DNA of 64,000 nt from Streptomyces violaceoruber (GTDB taxonomy: Bacteria; Actinomycetota; Actinomycetes; Streptomycetales; Streptomycetaceae). Every line of letters begins with the position of its first letter. Position 1 is the first letter of the stretch. The position numbers and the translations under genes are program-made. The stretch is taken from positions 62,001 to 126,000 of the forward strand of contig JODI01000008.1 in assembly GCA_000720805.1 (NCBI GenBank), given 5' to 3'. Below the pieces are notes generated by a model. The model was given only the letters and a program-made list of their open reading frames with translations, was not told the origin of the DNA and searched no databases. This document shows, in pieces, positions 27,861 through 36,490 of the stretch.

Positions 27861-30764
27861 TCAGCTGCAGCCGCTGGTCGATCCGCAGCCCTCGCAGATG
27901 TAGCAGGAGCCGGCCCGCTGCATCTTCGTACCGCAGGAGAAGCACAGCGGGGCATCGGCCTGGATGCCCAGCTGCATCTCCACCAGCTCGGCGCTGGTGT
28001 GGGCCTGCTGCGGGGCCGGCTTGGCCGCCTCGACCTCGGCCTTCGGCGTGGCCACGGCCTTCAGCTCCTGGGCGCGCGGCGCCGACTGAGCCAGGCCCTC
28101 GACGTCGACCTCGTCCTCGTTCGGCTCGTACGACCCAGTCTCCAGATGACGCTGACGCTCCTCGGCGGAGTGGATGCCGAGTGCGGAGCGCGTCTCGAAG
28201 GGCAGGAAGTCGAGCGCCAGGCGGCGGAAGATGTAGTCGACGATCGACTGCGCCATCCGCACGTCCGGGTCGTCCGTCATGCCGGCCGGCTCGAAGCGCA
28301 TGTTCGTGAACTTCGAGACGTACGTCTCCAGGGGCACGCCGTACTGCAGGCCCACGGAGACCGCGATGGAGAAGGCGTCCATCATGCCCGCGAGGGTGGA
28401 GCCCTGCTTGGACATCTTCAGGAAGACCTCGCCGAGACCGTCGTCCGGGTAGGAGTTGGCGGTCATGTAGCCCTCGGCGCCGCCGACCGTGAAGGACGTC
28501 GTGATGCCGGGGCGGCCCTTCGGGAGACGCTTGCGGACCGGGCGGTACTCGACGATCTTCTCGACCGTCTCGCGGATGGTCGCCTCGGCCTTCTCCGTGA
28601 CAGCGTCGGTCGCGGACTTCTCCTTCTCCTTGGTCTTCGCGGAGAGGGGCTGGCCGACCTTGCAGTTGTCACGGTAGATGGCGAGCGCCTTGACGCCCAT
28701 CTTCCAGGCCTCGAAGTAGACCTCTTCGACGTCCTCGACGGTCGCCGTTTCCGGCAGGTTGACCGTCTTGGAGAGGGCACCGGAGATCCACGGCTGGATC
28801 GCGGCCATCATGCGCACATGGCCCATCGCGGAGATGGAGCGCTCACCCATGGCGCAGTCGAAGACCTCGTAGTGCTCGTGCTTGAGACCGGGTGCGTCGA
28901 TCACATTGCCGTGGTCGGCGATGTGGGCGACGATCGCCTCGATCTGCTCCTCCTGGTAGCCCAGGCGGCGCAGGGCCTGCGGGACGGTGCCGTTGACGAT
29001 CTGCATCGAGCCGCCGCCGACCAGCTTCTTGAACTTGACCAGGGCGAGGTCGGGCTCGAGGCCGGTGGTGTCGCAGGACATCGCGAGACCGATGGTGCCG
29101 GTCGGGGCGATGACGGACGCCTGGGAGTTACGGAAACCGTTCTTCTCACCGAGGCGCAGCACGTCCTGCCAGGACTCCGTGGCGGCGGCCCAGATCGGCG
29201 TGTCCAGGTCGTCCATGCGGACGGCCTTGGAGTTGGCGTCGGAGTGCTGCTTCATGACGCGCAGGTGTGGCTGGGCGTTGCGGGCGTAACCGTCGTACGG
29301 GCCGACGACCGCGGCGAGTTCGGCGGAACGCTTGTACGACGTGCCGGTCATCAGGGAGGTGATGGCGCCGGCGAGGGCGCGGCCGCCGTCCGAGTCGTAT
29401 GCGTGGCCGGTCGCCATCAGCAGGGCGCCGAGGTTGGCGTAGCCGATGCCGAGCTGGCGGAACGCGCGCGTGTTCTCGCCGATCTTCTGGGTCGGGAAGT
29501 CCGCGAAGCAGATGGAGATGTCCATCGCGGTGATGACGAGCTCGACGACCTTCGCGAAGCGCTCGACCTCGAAGGACTGGTGGCCCTTGCTGTCGTCCTT
29601 CAGGAACTTCATCAGGTTCAGCGAGGCGAGGTTGCAGGACGTGTTGTCCAGGTGCATGTACTCGCTGCAGGGGTTGGAGCCGTTGATACGCCCGGACTCC
29701 GGGCAGGTGTGCCAGGCGTTGATGGTGTCGTCGTACTGGATACCGGGGTCGGCGCAGGCCCAGGCCGCCTCGGCCATCTTGCGGAAGAGCGACTTGGCGT
29801 CGACCTCTTCGATGACTTCACCGGTCATCCGCGCCCGGAGGCCGAACTTGTCGCCCTGCTCGACCGCCTTCATGAACTCGTCGTTCACCCGGACCGAGTT
29901 GTTGGCGTTCTGGTACTGGACGGACGTGATGTCGTCGCCGCCCAGGTCCATGTCGAAGCCCGCGTCGCGCAGGGCGCGGATCTTCTCCTCTTCCTTCACC
30001 TTGGTCTCGATGAAGTTCTCGATGTCGGGGTGGTCGACGTCGAGGATGACCATCTTGGCGGCACGGCGGGTGGCGCCGCCGGACTTGATCGTTCCTGCGG
30101 AGGCGTCGGCACCACGCATGAAGGAGACCGGGCCGGAGGCGTTGCCTCCCGAGGAGAGCAGCTCCTTGGAGGAGCGGATGCGGGAGAGGTTCAGGCCTGC
30201 ACCGGAGCCGCCCTTGAAGATCATGCCCTCTTCCTTGTACCAGTCGAGGATCGACTCCATGGAGTCGTCGACGGACAGGATGAAACAGGCGGAGACCTGC
30301 TGGGGCTGCGCTGTGCCCACGTTGAACCAGACGGGGCTGTTGAAGCTGAAGATCTGGTGCAGGAGGGCGTACGCCAGCTCGTGCTCGAAGATCTCGGCGT
30401 CGGCGGGCGAGGCGAAGTACTTGTAGTCCTCGCCGGCCTTCCGGTACGTCTTCACGATGCGGTCGATCAGCTGCCTGAGGCTGGTCTCACGCTGCGGGGT
30501 GCCGACGGCACCACGGAAGTACTTGCTGGTGACGATGTTGACCGCGTTCACCGACCAGAAGTCGGGGAACTCGACGCCACGCTGCTCGAAGTTTACCGAG
30601 CCGTCGCGCCAGTTGGTCATGACGACGTCACGGCGCTCCCAGGACACCTCGTCGTACGGATGCACGCCGGGGGTGGTGTGGATGCGCTCGATACGCAGTC
30701 CCTTGGTCGCCTTGGTGCCCTTGGCGCGGGAACTCCGTGCCGGACCGCTCGCCGTCTCTGTCAT
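27861..30764 (-). CDS. nrdJ: Vitamin B12-dependent (class II) ribonucleotide reductase
   Basis: 967 residues from ATG 30764, with AGGGAGG upstream. It makes deoxyribonucleotides with adenosylcobalamin, independent of oxygen. Features: FNSPVWFNVGT near residue 140, FKGGSGAGLNLSRIRSSKE, the active-site segments NPCSEYMHLDNTSCNLASLNL region and MSCDTTGLEPDLALVKFKKL, and a C-terminal tail with CFSCGTKMQRAGSCYICEGC (zinc/redox cysteines) ending GSTSGCS. The length matches long actinobacterial NrdJ. It is cotranscribed with nrdR, whose product should repress the operon when dATP is high. Confidence 0.96.
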   Translation of the reverse strand: MTETASGPARSSRAKGTKATKGLRIERIHTTPGVHPYDEVSWERRDVVMTNWRDGSVNFEQRGVEFPDFWSVNAVNIVTSKYFRGAVGTPQRETSLRQLIDRIVKTYRKAGEDYKYFASPADAEIFEHELAYALLHQIFSFNSPVWFNVGTAQPQQVSACFILSVDDSMESILDWYKEEGMIFKGGSGAGLNLSRIRSSKELLSSGGNASGPVSFMRGADASAGTIKSGGATRRAAKMVILDVDHPDIENFIETKVKEEEKIRALRDAGFDMDLGGDDITSVQYQNANNSVRVNDEFMKAVEQGDKFGLRARMTGEVIEEVDAKSLFRKMAEAAWACADPGIQYDDTINAWHTCPESGRINGSNPCSEYMHLDNTSCNLASLNLMKFLKDDSKGHQSFEVERFAKVVELVITAMDISICFADFPTQKIGENTRAFRQLGIGYANLGALLMATGHAYDSDGGRALAGAITSLMTGTSYKRSAELAAVVGPYDGYARNAQPHLRVMKQHSDANSKAVRMDDLDTPIWAAATESWQDVLRLGEKNGFRNSQASVIAPTGTIGLAMSCDTTGLEPDLALVKFKKLVGGGSMQIVNGTVPQALRRLGYQEEQIEAIVAHIADHGNVIDAPGLKHEHYEVFDCAMGERSISAMGHVRMMAAIQPWISGALSKTVNLPETATVEDVEEVYFEAWKMGVKALAIYRDNCKVGQPLSAKTKEKEKSATDAVTEKAEATIRETVEKIVEYRPVRKRLPKGRPGITTSFTVGGAEGYMTANSYPDDGLGEVFLKMSKQGSTLAGMMDAFSIAVSVGLQYGVPLETYVSKFTNMRFEPAGMTDDPDVRMAQSIVDYIFRRLALDFLPFETRSALGIHSAEERQRHLETGSYEPNEDEVDVEGLAQSAPRAQELKAVATPKAEVEAAKPAPQQAHTSAELVEMQLGIQADAPLCFSCGTKMQRAGSCYICEGCGSTSGCS

Positions 30765-30931
30765 GCCGCCTCCCTGTACGGGCTAAAACGCCCTGAAGTG
30801 CCACGATGTTCCCGTGACACGGTGTTCTGTCTGGTGTTGCGGGCACCCATGCGCTACGCCCGCAACAGGTCTTCTCACCGTCGCCGTCCGGCCGGCCCCG
30901 GAGTCCGACGCTCCGTCGTCCGGCCCGCCGG

Positions 30932-31507
30932 TCAGTCGGCGGCGCGTGCGGGTTCGGGGACCTGAGCGGTCCCTCCGGACCCGCGGTCGTCTCCCTGGCC
31001 CCCCGCGACAGCACCCTTGCCGTCGGCAGCGTCCTCGCGGTCCTCGTCGTCCGCGGCGGGGGGTCCCGTCTCCCTGAGTTCCGTGATGGCCGCCTCGAAG
31101 TCCTCAAGCGAGTCGAACGCCCGGTAGACGGAGGCGAATCGCAGATAGGCGACGAGGTCGAGTTCCTGCAACGGGCCGAGTATGGCCAGTCCCACGTCGT
31201 GGGTGGTCAGTTCGGCGCTCCCGGTGGCCCTCACCGCCTCCTCGACCCGTTGGCCGAGCTGGGCGAGCGCGTCCTCGGTGACAGGCCGTCCCTGGCATGC
31301 CTTGCGCACACCGTTGATGACCTTGGTACGGCTGAAAGGCTCGGTTACTCCGGACCGCTTGACCACCATGAGCGAACACGTCTCCACGGTCGTGAAACGA
31401 CGGGAGCAGTCAGGGCACTGGCGGCGCCTGCGGATAGACGTGCCGTCGTCGGTCGTACGACTGTCGACGACGCGACTGTCGGGATGCCTGCAGAAGGGGC
31501 AGTGCAT
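30932..31507 (-). CDS. nrdR: Transcriptional repressor NrdR
   Basis: 191 residues from ATG 31507. The N-terminal zinc ribbon has Cys3, Cys6, Cys31 and Cys34 (MHCPFC ... RQCPDC). An ATP-cone follows at about 49-139 ([35 protein letters not shown]). The acidic Gly/Asp-rich tail of ~45 residues is longer than in most NrdR proteins. NrdR senses ATP/dATP and represses ribonucleotide reductase genes. It is the first gene of the nrdRJ operon. Two box-like sites lie 109-155 bp upstream. GGAAG immediately before the ATG, or GAGGAGG 11 bp away, serves as ribosome site. Confidence 0.96.
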   Translation of the reverse strand: MHCPFCRHPDSRVVDSRTTDDGTSIRRRRQCPDCSRRFTTVETCSLMVVKRSGVTEPFSRTKVINGVRKACQGRPVTEDALAQLGQRVEEAVRATGSAELTTHDVGLAILGPLQELDLVAYLRFASVYRAFDSLEDFEAAITELRETGPPAADDEDREDAADGKGAVAGGQGDDRGSGGTAQVPEPARAAD

Positions 31508-31615
31508 GATCTTCCAACCCTCCTCACAGCAGACTCAATAGCCTCAGGAGGCCTCCCGGGCCCCACGAAGCAGCCCCCAGCATAGGCGATCGCCGCGGAC
31601 CGGATGACCCGGGGG

Positions 31616-31631
31616 ACCACAACTTCTGGGC
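31616..31631. promoter_or_regulatory. NrdR box 1 (proposed)
   Basis: ACCACAACTTCTGGGC, partial match to the NrdR box (roughly acaCtAcATaTaGTGt from memory). It starts exactly 31 bp before the better box, three helical turns, as expected for cooperative NrdR binding. Confidence 0.6.
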
Positions 31632-31646
31632 TGCTGCTGCAATCCA

Positions 31647-31662
31647 ACCACTAGATGTGGGG
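31647..31662. promoter_or_regulatory. NrdR box 2 (proposed)
   Basis: ACCACTAGATGTGGGG keeps the CACTA..AT.T.G core of the NrdR consensus. It lies upstream of nrdR, in a tandem pair with the 31616 site. Confidence 0.7.
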
Positions 31663-31996
31663 ATTGGCCCATACATACACGCCTTGCTTCCGCAGCACTT
31701 CCGCATTGGCATGTGCCGCTGGTCCGTACGCCACAGCGACACACGGGGGTGCACAGCAGTATCGCTTCGCCACATGCGGAGATACCGTGGGCGCCGCAGG
31801 GAGGACGCGTGGGGTTCCCGCAGAGATGGGAGCCGGTTCCCGGTTGACGGGATGGCGGATGGCAAACTGGGGCGGCACCCATGAGGTCGCCACCCCGGCG
31901 GCGAAGAGTACAACAATGAGCCCTTTTGCCCGCTAGGCACCGCGTCAGCCATACACCCAAACACATGATCAAGTCAGGTTATTCGCGTTTTTTCAC

Positions 31997-32012
31997 TCGA
32001 ACGTGTGTTTGG
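31997..32012. promoter_or_regulatory. SOS box (LexA operator) of lexA
   Basis: TCGAACGTGTGTTTGG: the left half TCGAAC is perfect and the right half GTTTGG has two mismatches to the actinobacterial/Bacillus-type SOS box TCGAAC-N4-GTTCGA. It sits 60 bp before the lexA start, as expected for autoregulation. Confidence 0.8.
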
Positions 32013-32071
32013 CGCAACCTTTCGAAAGCAACTACCGTTGTGCAGCAGGGAGACCATCGAGAGGGGCCGAC

Positions 32072-32851
32072 GTGACCACCACCGCAGACAGTGCCACCAT
32101 CACTGCCCAGGACCGCTCCCAGGGCCGACTTGAGCCGGTGCATGCGATGAACGAAGCCGCGAATCCCGAGGGGCACAAGCGCTCCCTGCCGGGCCGACCT
32201 CCAGGCATCCGGGCGGACAGCTCCGGACTCACCGACCGGCAGCGCCGGGTGATCGAGGTCATCAGGGACTCCGTGCAGCGGCGCGGCTACCCGCCGTCAA
32301 TGCGGGAGATCGGCCAGGCCGTCGGCCTTTCCAGCACCTCTTCCGTCGCCCATCAGCTGATGGCACTGGAGCGCAAGGGCTTCCTGCGCCGCGACCCGCA
32401 CCGCCCGCGCGCGTACGAGGTGCGCGGCTCGGACCAGGCCTCGTCGGCCCAGCCCACCGACACCGCGGGCAAGCCCGCTGCGTCGTACGTCCCGCTGGTC
32501 GGCCGCATCGCCGCAGGTGGCCCGATCCTGGCGGAGGAATCCGTCGAGGACGTCTTCCCGCTCCCCCGCCAGCTGGTCGGTGACGGCGAGCTGTTCGTCC
32601 TCAAGGTCGTCGGCGACTCGATGATCGAGGCCGCGATCTGTGACGGCGATTGGGTCACCGTCCGCCGCCAGCCGGTCGCTGAGAACGGTGACATCGTGGC
32701 CGCGATGCTCGACGGTGAAGCCACCGTCAAGCGCTTCAAGCGCGAGGACGGCCATGTCTGGCTCCTCCCGCACAACTCCGCCTACGAGCCGATCCCGGGC
32801 GATGACGCGACCATCCTGGGCAAGGTGGTGGCGGTGCTGCGGCGCGTGTGA
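32072..32851 (+). CDS. lexA: SOS repressor LexA
   Basis: 259 residues from GTG 32072 ([11 protein letters not shown]), with GAGAGGGG upstream; ATG 32147 is a possible shorter start. After a ~45-residue variable N-terminus comes the winged helix ([36 protein letters not shown]). The self-cleavage site is Ala148-Gly149 in VGRIAAGG. Catalytic Ser183 is in VGDSM and Lys220 in EATVKRFKR. RecA filaments trigger its autoproteolysis and release the SOS regulon. The SOS box upstream implies feedback control. Confidence 0.96.
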   Translation: MTTTADSATITAQDRSQGRLEPVHAMNEAANPEGHKRSLPGRPPGIRADSSGLTDRQRRVIEVIRDSVQRRGYPPSMREIGQAVGLSSTSSVAHQLMALERKGFLRRDPHRPRAYEVRGSDQASSAQPTDTAGKPAASYVPLVGRIAAGGPILAEESVEDVFPLPRQLVGDGELFVLKVVGDSMIEAAICDGDWVTVRRQPVAENGDIVAAMLDGEATVKRFKREDGHVWLLPHNSAYEPIPGDDATILGKVVAVLRRV

Positions 32852-32962
32852 CGGCTGCGGCGGGCGAGCCTCCAAGGCCCCGCCCTCTGACCGGGCCCCG
32901 GGACCTCTGCGCCGGTTCCGGGGCCCTGTGCTGTGCGGCCCCCAGGGATGCCGACTGGCCTG

Positions 32963-33010
32963 GATCGGGGGTTGGCCTGTCCCCACGTGGGGACAGGCCA
33001 ACCCCCGATC
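32963..33010. terminator. Perfect 48-bp palindrome between lexA and dinG
   Basis: 24-bp arms with no loop or mismatch: starts GATCGGGGGTTGGCC, centre CCCCACGTGGGG, ends GGCCAACCCCCGATC. It ends within the TGA stop (33011-33009) of the convergent helicase gene. It would fold as a very stable hairpin in both transcripts, so it is a bidirectional terminator. Confidence 0.85.
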
Positions 33011-35012
33011 ACTCCGTCTCTGCCTGTTCCGTCTGTTCCGTCTGTTCCACCTGCTTCGCCGCCGCGTCGATTGCAGCCAGCGACTTCCGGACCTGGTTAC
33101 CGTCCGTCGTGTACCAGAAGTCGGGCAGTGACGCCTTCAGATAACTCCCGTATCGCGCCGTGGCCAGTCGCTGATCCAGTACGGCGACCACGCCACGGTC
33201 CCCCGACGCTCGTACCAGGCGGCCGGCACCCTGGGCCATGAGCAGGGCCGCATGAGTGGCTGCGACCGCCATGAAGCCATTGCCGCCTGCGTCCTCCACA
33301 GCTTTCTGGCGGGCACTCATCAGCGGGTCGTCCGGCCGCGGGAACGGGATCTTGTCCATGACGACCAACTGGCAGCTGGGCCCGGGCACGTCGACGCCCT
33401 GCCAGAGCGACAACGTGCCGAACAGACACGTCTTCGGATCGGCCGAGAAGTTCTTGATCAACTCACCGAGGGTTTCCTCGCCCTGCAGGAGAATCGGAAA
33501 CTCGGGGATACGTGAGCGCAGTTCCTCCGCGGCGAGTTGGGCTCCCCGCATCGAGGAGAACAGGCCCAGGGTGCGGCCGCCGGCCGCCTGGATCAGCTCC
33601 GTGAGCTCGTCGAGCATGTCCGCACGGTCGCCGTCCCGCGCGGGGCGCGCCAGATGCTTGGCCACGTACAAGATGCCCTGCTTGGGATAGTCGAAGGGCG
33701 AGCCGACGTCGACACCCTTCCACTGAGGGATGTCCTCGCCCTCCGTGCCTTCGGGGGCGAGGCCCAGCGAGGCGCCGACTCCGTTGAAGTCGCCACCCAG
33801 TTTCAGGGTCGCGGACGTAAGGATCACCGAGCGGTCCGTGAAGAGCTTCTCCCTCAGCAGGCCCGAGACGGACATCGGGGCGACGCGCAAGGAGGCGCCG
33901 AAGCGGTCGTGTCGCTCGTACCAGACGACATCCCACTCGGAGCCGTTCGTGATCCGCTCCGCCACGTCGTGCACGCTCTCGACCGAGGCCAGCGCCTGTT
34001 TGCGGACCGCGTCCTCGTCCTGCACGGATTTGTCGCGGGTCGCGCCGATCCCGGAGATCACGGTGCGGCAGGCGTCACGCAGCGCCATGAGCGCGTAGCC
34101 GAGGTCTTCCGGGACCTCTTCCAGGCGGCCCGGCAGCGCCAGCTCCATCAACCGCTCGAAGCCCTCGGCGGCGGTCTGGAGCTGGTCTGCGGCCTTCTCG
34201 TTGACCAGCTTCGCGGCACGGCGCACCGCGCGGTTGACCTGACCCGGGGTGAGCTCGCCGGTGGCCACACCGGTGACCCGCGAGACGAGTTCGTGCGCCT
34301 CGTCGACGATCAGTACCTCGTGTTGCGGGAGGACCGGGGCGCCCTCGATGGCGTCGATCGCCAGCAGTGCGTGGTTGGTGACGACGACCTCGGCGAGCTT
34401 GGCGCGCTCCCGGGCCATCTCGGCGAAGCACTCTGCGCCGTACGCGCATTTCGTGGCGCCCAGGCATTCGCGCGAGGAGACCGACACCTGCGCCCACGCC
34501 CGGTCGGACACGCCGGGCGTGAGGTTGTCGCGGTCACCTGTCTCGGTCTCGTCCGACCAGTCACGCAGTCTCAACAGGTCCTGGCCCAGCTTGCTGGTGG
34601 GTGCCGCAGCCTCGAACTGATCGAAGAGGCCCTCCTCCTCGTCCTGTGGGACGCCCTCGTGCAGGCGGTGCAGGCAGAGGTAGTTCGACCGGCCCTTGAG
34701 CATCGCGAACTCCGGGCGGCGGCGCAGCAGCGGATGCAACGCCTCGACCGTGCGCGGCAGGTCCCGCTCCACGAGTTGGCGCTGCAGAGCGAGGGTGGCG
34801 GTCGCCACGACGACACGCTCCCCATGCGCGAGCGCGGGCACGAGATAGCCCAGCGACTTTCCGGTGCCGGTGCCGGCCTGGACCAGCAGGTGGGAGCTGT
34901 CGTCGATCGCGTCTGCGACGGCTTCGGCCATGGTCACCTGGCCGGGGCGCTCCGTGCCGCCGACAGCAGTGACGGCAGCATGCAGGAGTTCGGGGAGTGA
35001 GTGCTTCGTCAT
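33009..35012 (-). CDS. DinG/XPD-like ATP-dependent DNA helicase
   Basis: 667-residue superfamily 2 helicase related to DinG/YoaA, which unwinds R-loops and repair intermediates. It has Q/Walker A region LVQAGTGTGKSLGYLVPAL, DEAH-type motif VLIVDEAHELV, an iron-sulfur-type cysteine zone (SSRECLGATKCAYGAECFAEMA, with four Cys in total counting NYLCLH upstream) and C-terminal motifs FGTLSLWQGVDVPG and GAGRLVRASGDRGVVAVLDQR. The C-terminus repeats VEQTEQTEQAETE, encoded by short GTCTGTTCC direct repeats (33018-33045). The lexA neighbourhood suggests DNA-damage duty; no SOS box is evident upstream. Confidence 0.9.
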   Translation of the reverse strand: MTKHSLPELLHAAVTAVGGTERPGQVTMAEAVADAIDDSSHLLVQAGTGTGKSLGYLVPALAHGERVVVATATLALQRQLVERDLPRTVEALHPLLRRRPEFAMLKGRSNYLCLHRLHEGVPQDEEEGLFDQFEAAAPTSKLGQDLLRLRDWSDETETGDRDNLTPGVSDRAWAQVSVSSRECLGATKCAYGAECFAEMARERAKLAEVVVTNHALLAIDAIEGAPVLPQHEVLIVDEAHELVSRVTGVATGELTPGQVNRAVRRAAKLVNEKAADQLQTAAEGFERLMELALPGRLEEVPEDLGYALMALRDACRTVISGIGATRDKSVQDEDAVRKQALASVESVHDVAERITNGSEWDVVWYERHDRFGASLRVAPMSVSGLLREKLFTDRSVILTSATLKLGGDFNGVGASLGLAPEGTEGEDIPQWKGVDVGSPFDYPKQGILYVAKHLARPARDGDRADMLDELTELIQAAGGRTLGLFSSMRGAQLAAEELRSRIPEFPILLQGEETLGELIKNFSADPKTCLFGTLSLWQGVDVPGPSCQLVVMDKIPFPRPDDPLMSARQKAVEDAGGNGFMAVAATHAALLMAQGAGRLVRASGDRGVVAVLDQRLATARYGSYLKASLPDFWYTTDGNQVRKSLAAIDAAAKQVEQTEQTEQAETE

Positions 35013-35474
35013 AGCGCGACCACCCTACGGCCCGGCACTGACAAACGGGTGATCAAGGCGGGGAACATGGGTGGGATCAAGACCGGGTGCTCCTCGGGCG
35101 GGGATCGGACCGGTTCGGTGTCGGTCGGGTCTGGCCGGTTCCGGTTCGGATTGGATGGTTCGAGGATCGTGATCGCTTCGGTTTTGTCCGCCGGTGGGTC
35201 GGTAGGACGTACGGGCGGGCGATCGGGGTGGGGGCGGTGCCGGTCACGGCGCAACCAGCGAAATCGGTGGTGTGGAGTTCGTGCCGGTCACGGCTCGGCC
35301 GGCGGGGCCGGTTGCGTGGAGTTGGTGCTGGTCACGGCTCGGATCGGGCGGCTGTGGCCGACGGGCGTCGGCTTGTTGGGGATGTGTGCGGTCCGGCCGG
35401 AAATCCGTTCGGCGGGAGTGGGAACCGGATCGACATGAGCGGTGTACTAAAAGTGACGACGCTGCGACGTGGCG
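35013..35474. other. 462-bp gap with 44-bp tandem repeat
   Basis: Between the start of the helicase gene and the end of the acyltransferase gene on the same strand. No gene is supported. The helicase promoter should be near 35013-35100. A 44-bp repeat lies further on. Confidence 0.5.
35237..35360. repeat. Tandem repeat, 44-bp period, ~2.8 copies
   Basis: GTGCCGGTCACGG begins at 35237 and 35281, and GTGCTGGTCACGG at 35325, exactly 44 bp apart. The unit ends share GTGGAGTT. As 44 is not a multiple of three, it argues against coding. Confidence 0.8.
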
Positions 35475-36305
35475 TTACAGAAGATGGCGCAGGGACCGGT
35501 CTCGGACCATGAGGGCGGCCCGCTTGGCGGGCAGGTCGACCTCGGCGGAGAAAAGGAAACCGGCGCCCAGAAAGGCGGCGATGGAGGGAATGTTGCGAAG
35601 GTCGGGTTCCGCGACGACGCGGGCACAGGCAGACCGCTTGGCGAACACGAAATCGGCGACGGCCCTGAGCAGAGCACTGCCGAGCCCCCTGCCCCGGTCG
35701 CCGACACCGCCGATGAGGAGGTGGATACCGATGTCGTGGGGACGGGCCGGATAGTGTCGGGCCAGCGGATCGAGGTCCGCACGGTAGAGCTCCCAGTAGC
35801 TCATCGGCGTGCCCTCCAACACGCCGAGGCATGGGACGCTGCACCCGTCGCCGGCAAGCTGGGTTCGCAGATGTTCCTCGGTCACGGCCTGAGGCCCGGC
35901 CAGTGCCCAGAACTCCGCGACGGCGGGGTCGTTCATCCAGCGGCTGATGAGCGGTAGGTCCCGTTCAATGTGAACGGGCACGAGCTCGAACACGCCTACG
36001 GGGGTGGCGACCGGCCCCCAGTCGGCGATGCGATCGAAGAGGTCGTCAGCCGTCGGGAGGACACGGGCGGGCGGTGACGTGCCCTCGGCACCGAGGCGGG
36101 CGGGGCCCGTGTCGGACCCACCCGCCTCCCAGAAGTGCGCAAGGAGTTTCTCGGGCAGACACAGGTCCAGCGTGTCCTGACTTCTCTGGCTGCCCACGCG
36201 TACGCCCGGAACGATGCAGCTTTCGCCCATACGGGCTCTCGCGTCGGAGCCGATGTCGACCCGCCGGACGGTACCGGCATTGGCGTTCGCGTCGGTTGGA
36301 GGCAT
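35475..36305 (-). CDS. GNAT acyltransferase for siderophore biosynthesis (IucB/RhbD-like)
   Basis: 276 residues from ATG 36305 (MPPTDANANAG), with ACAGGAG upstream. The last ~180 residues match the siderophore acyltransferase type of GNAT: LISRWMNDPAVAEFW, YWELYRADLDPLARHY, DIGIHLLIGGVGDRGRGLG (acetyl-CoA loop), CARVVAEPDLRNIPSIAAFLGAGF. Family members acylate the N-hydroxylated side chain of diamines or lysine to form hydroxamates. A TTG at 36494 overlaps the upstream stop, but its extension is low-complexity, so I prefer the ATG. It is third in the siderophore locus. Confidence 0.85.
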   Translation of the reverse strand: MPPTDANANAGTVRRVDIGSDARARMGESCIVPGVRVGSQRSQDTLDLCLPEKLLAHFWEAGGSDTGPARLGAEGTSPPARVLPTADDLFDRIADWGPVATPVGVFELVPVHIERDLPLISRWMNDPAVAEFWALAGPQAVTEEHLRTQLAGDGCSVPCLGVLEGTPMSYWELYRADLDPLARHYPARPHDIGIHLLIGGVGDRGRGLGSALLRAVADFVFAKRSACARVVAEPDLRNIPSIAAFLGAGFLFSAEVDLPAKRAALMVRDRSLRHLL

Positions 36306-36490
36306 GGTGACGCTCCTGTCGGGAGAGGGGGCATGTTTCCTCGAGGACGAAGGGAGTTGGTGGTGGCCGGAGGATCGGTCAGGAAGGGCAGGAAGTCGGT
36401 GGTGATCAGCAGTGCCGGTCAGGGAAGGCAGGGAGGCGATGGCGATCAGGGCTGCCGATCCCGGATGGGGGGCGGGGATGAGGAGCGCGG

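Larger units (their letters stand above)
31508..32071. other. Divergent nrdR/lexA regulatory region
   Basis: 564 bp, noticeably less GC-rich than the genes. Several frames are open on both strands (for example 31651-31893 minus and 31655-31936 plus), but none has a ribosome site or recognisable sequence. In particular I see no LysM/DivS-type gene, which sits beside lexA in some actinobacteria. It holds the NrdR boxes near nrdR and the SOS box near lexA. Confidence 0.6.

Noticed and set aside
27756..30965. Plus-strand open frame of 1069 codons opposite nrdJ
   Set aside because: Antisense of a highly conserved enzyme; long stop-free antisense frames are expected from the codon bias.
30780..32070. 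Cobalamin riboswitch controlling the B12-dependent reductase
   Set aside because: No B12-box-like conserved core is visible before nrdR or nrdJ; NrdR boxes explain the expected control.
31508..32071. Possible cell-division inhibitor gene (LysM/DivS type) next to lexA
   Set aside because: Every frame was read; none has a signal peptide, membrane helix or LysM motif with a credible start.
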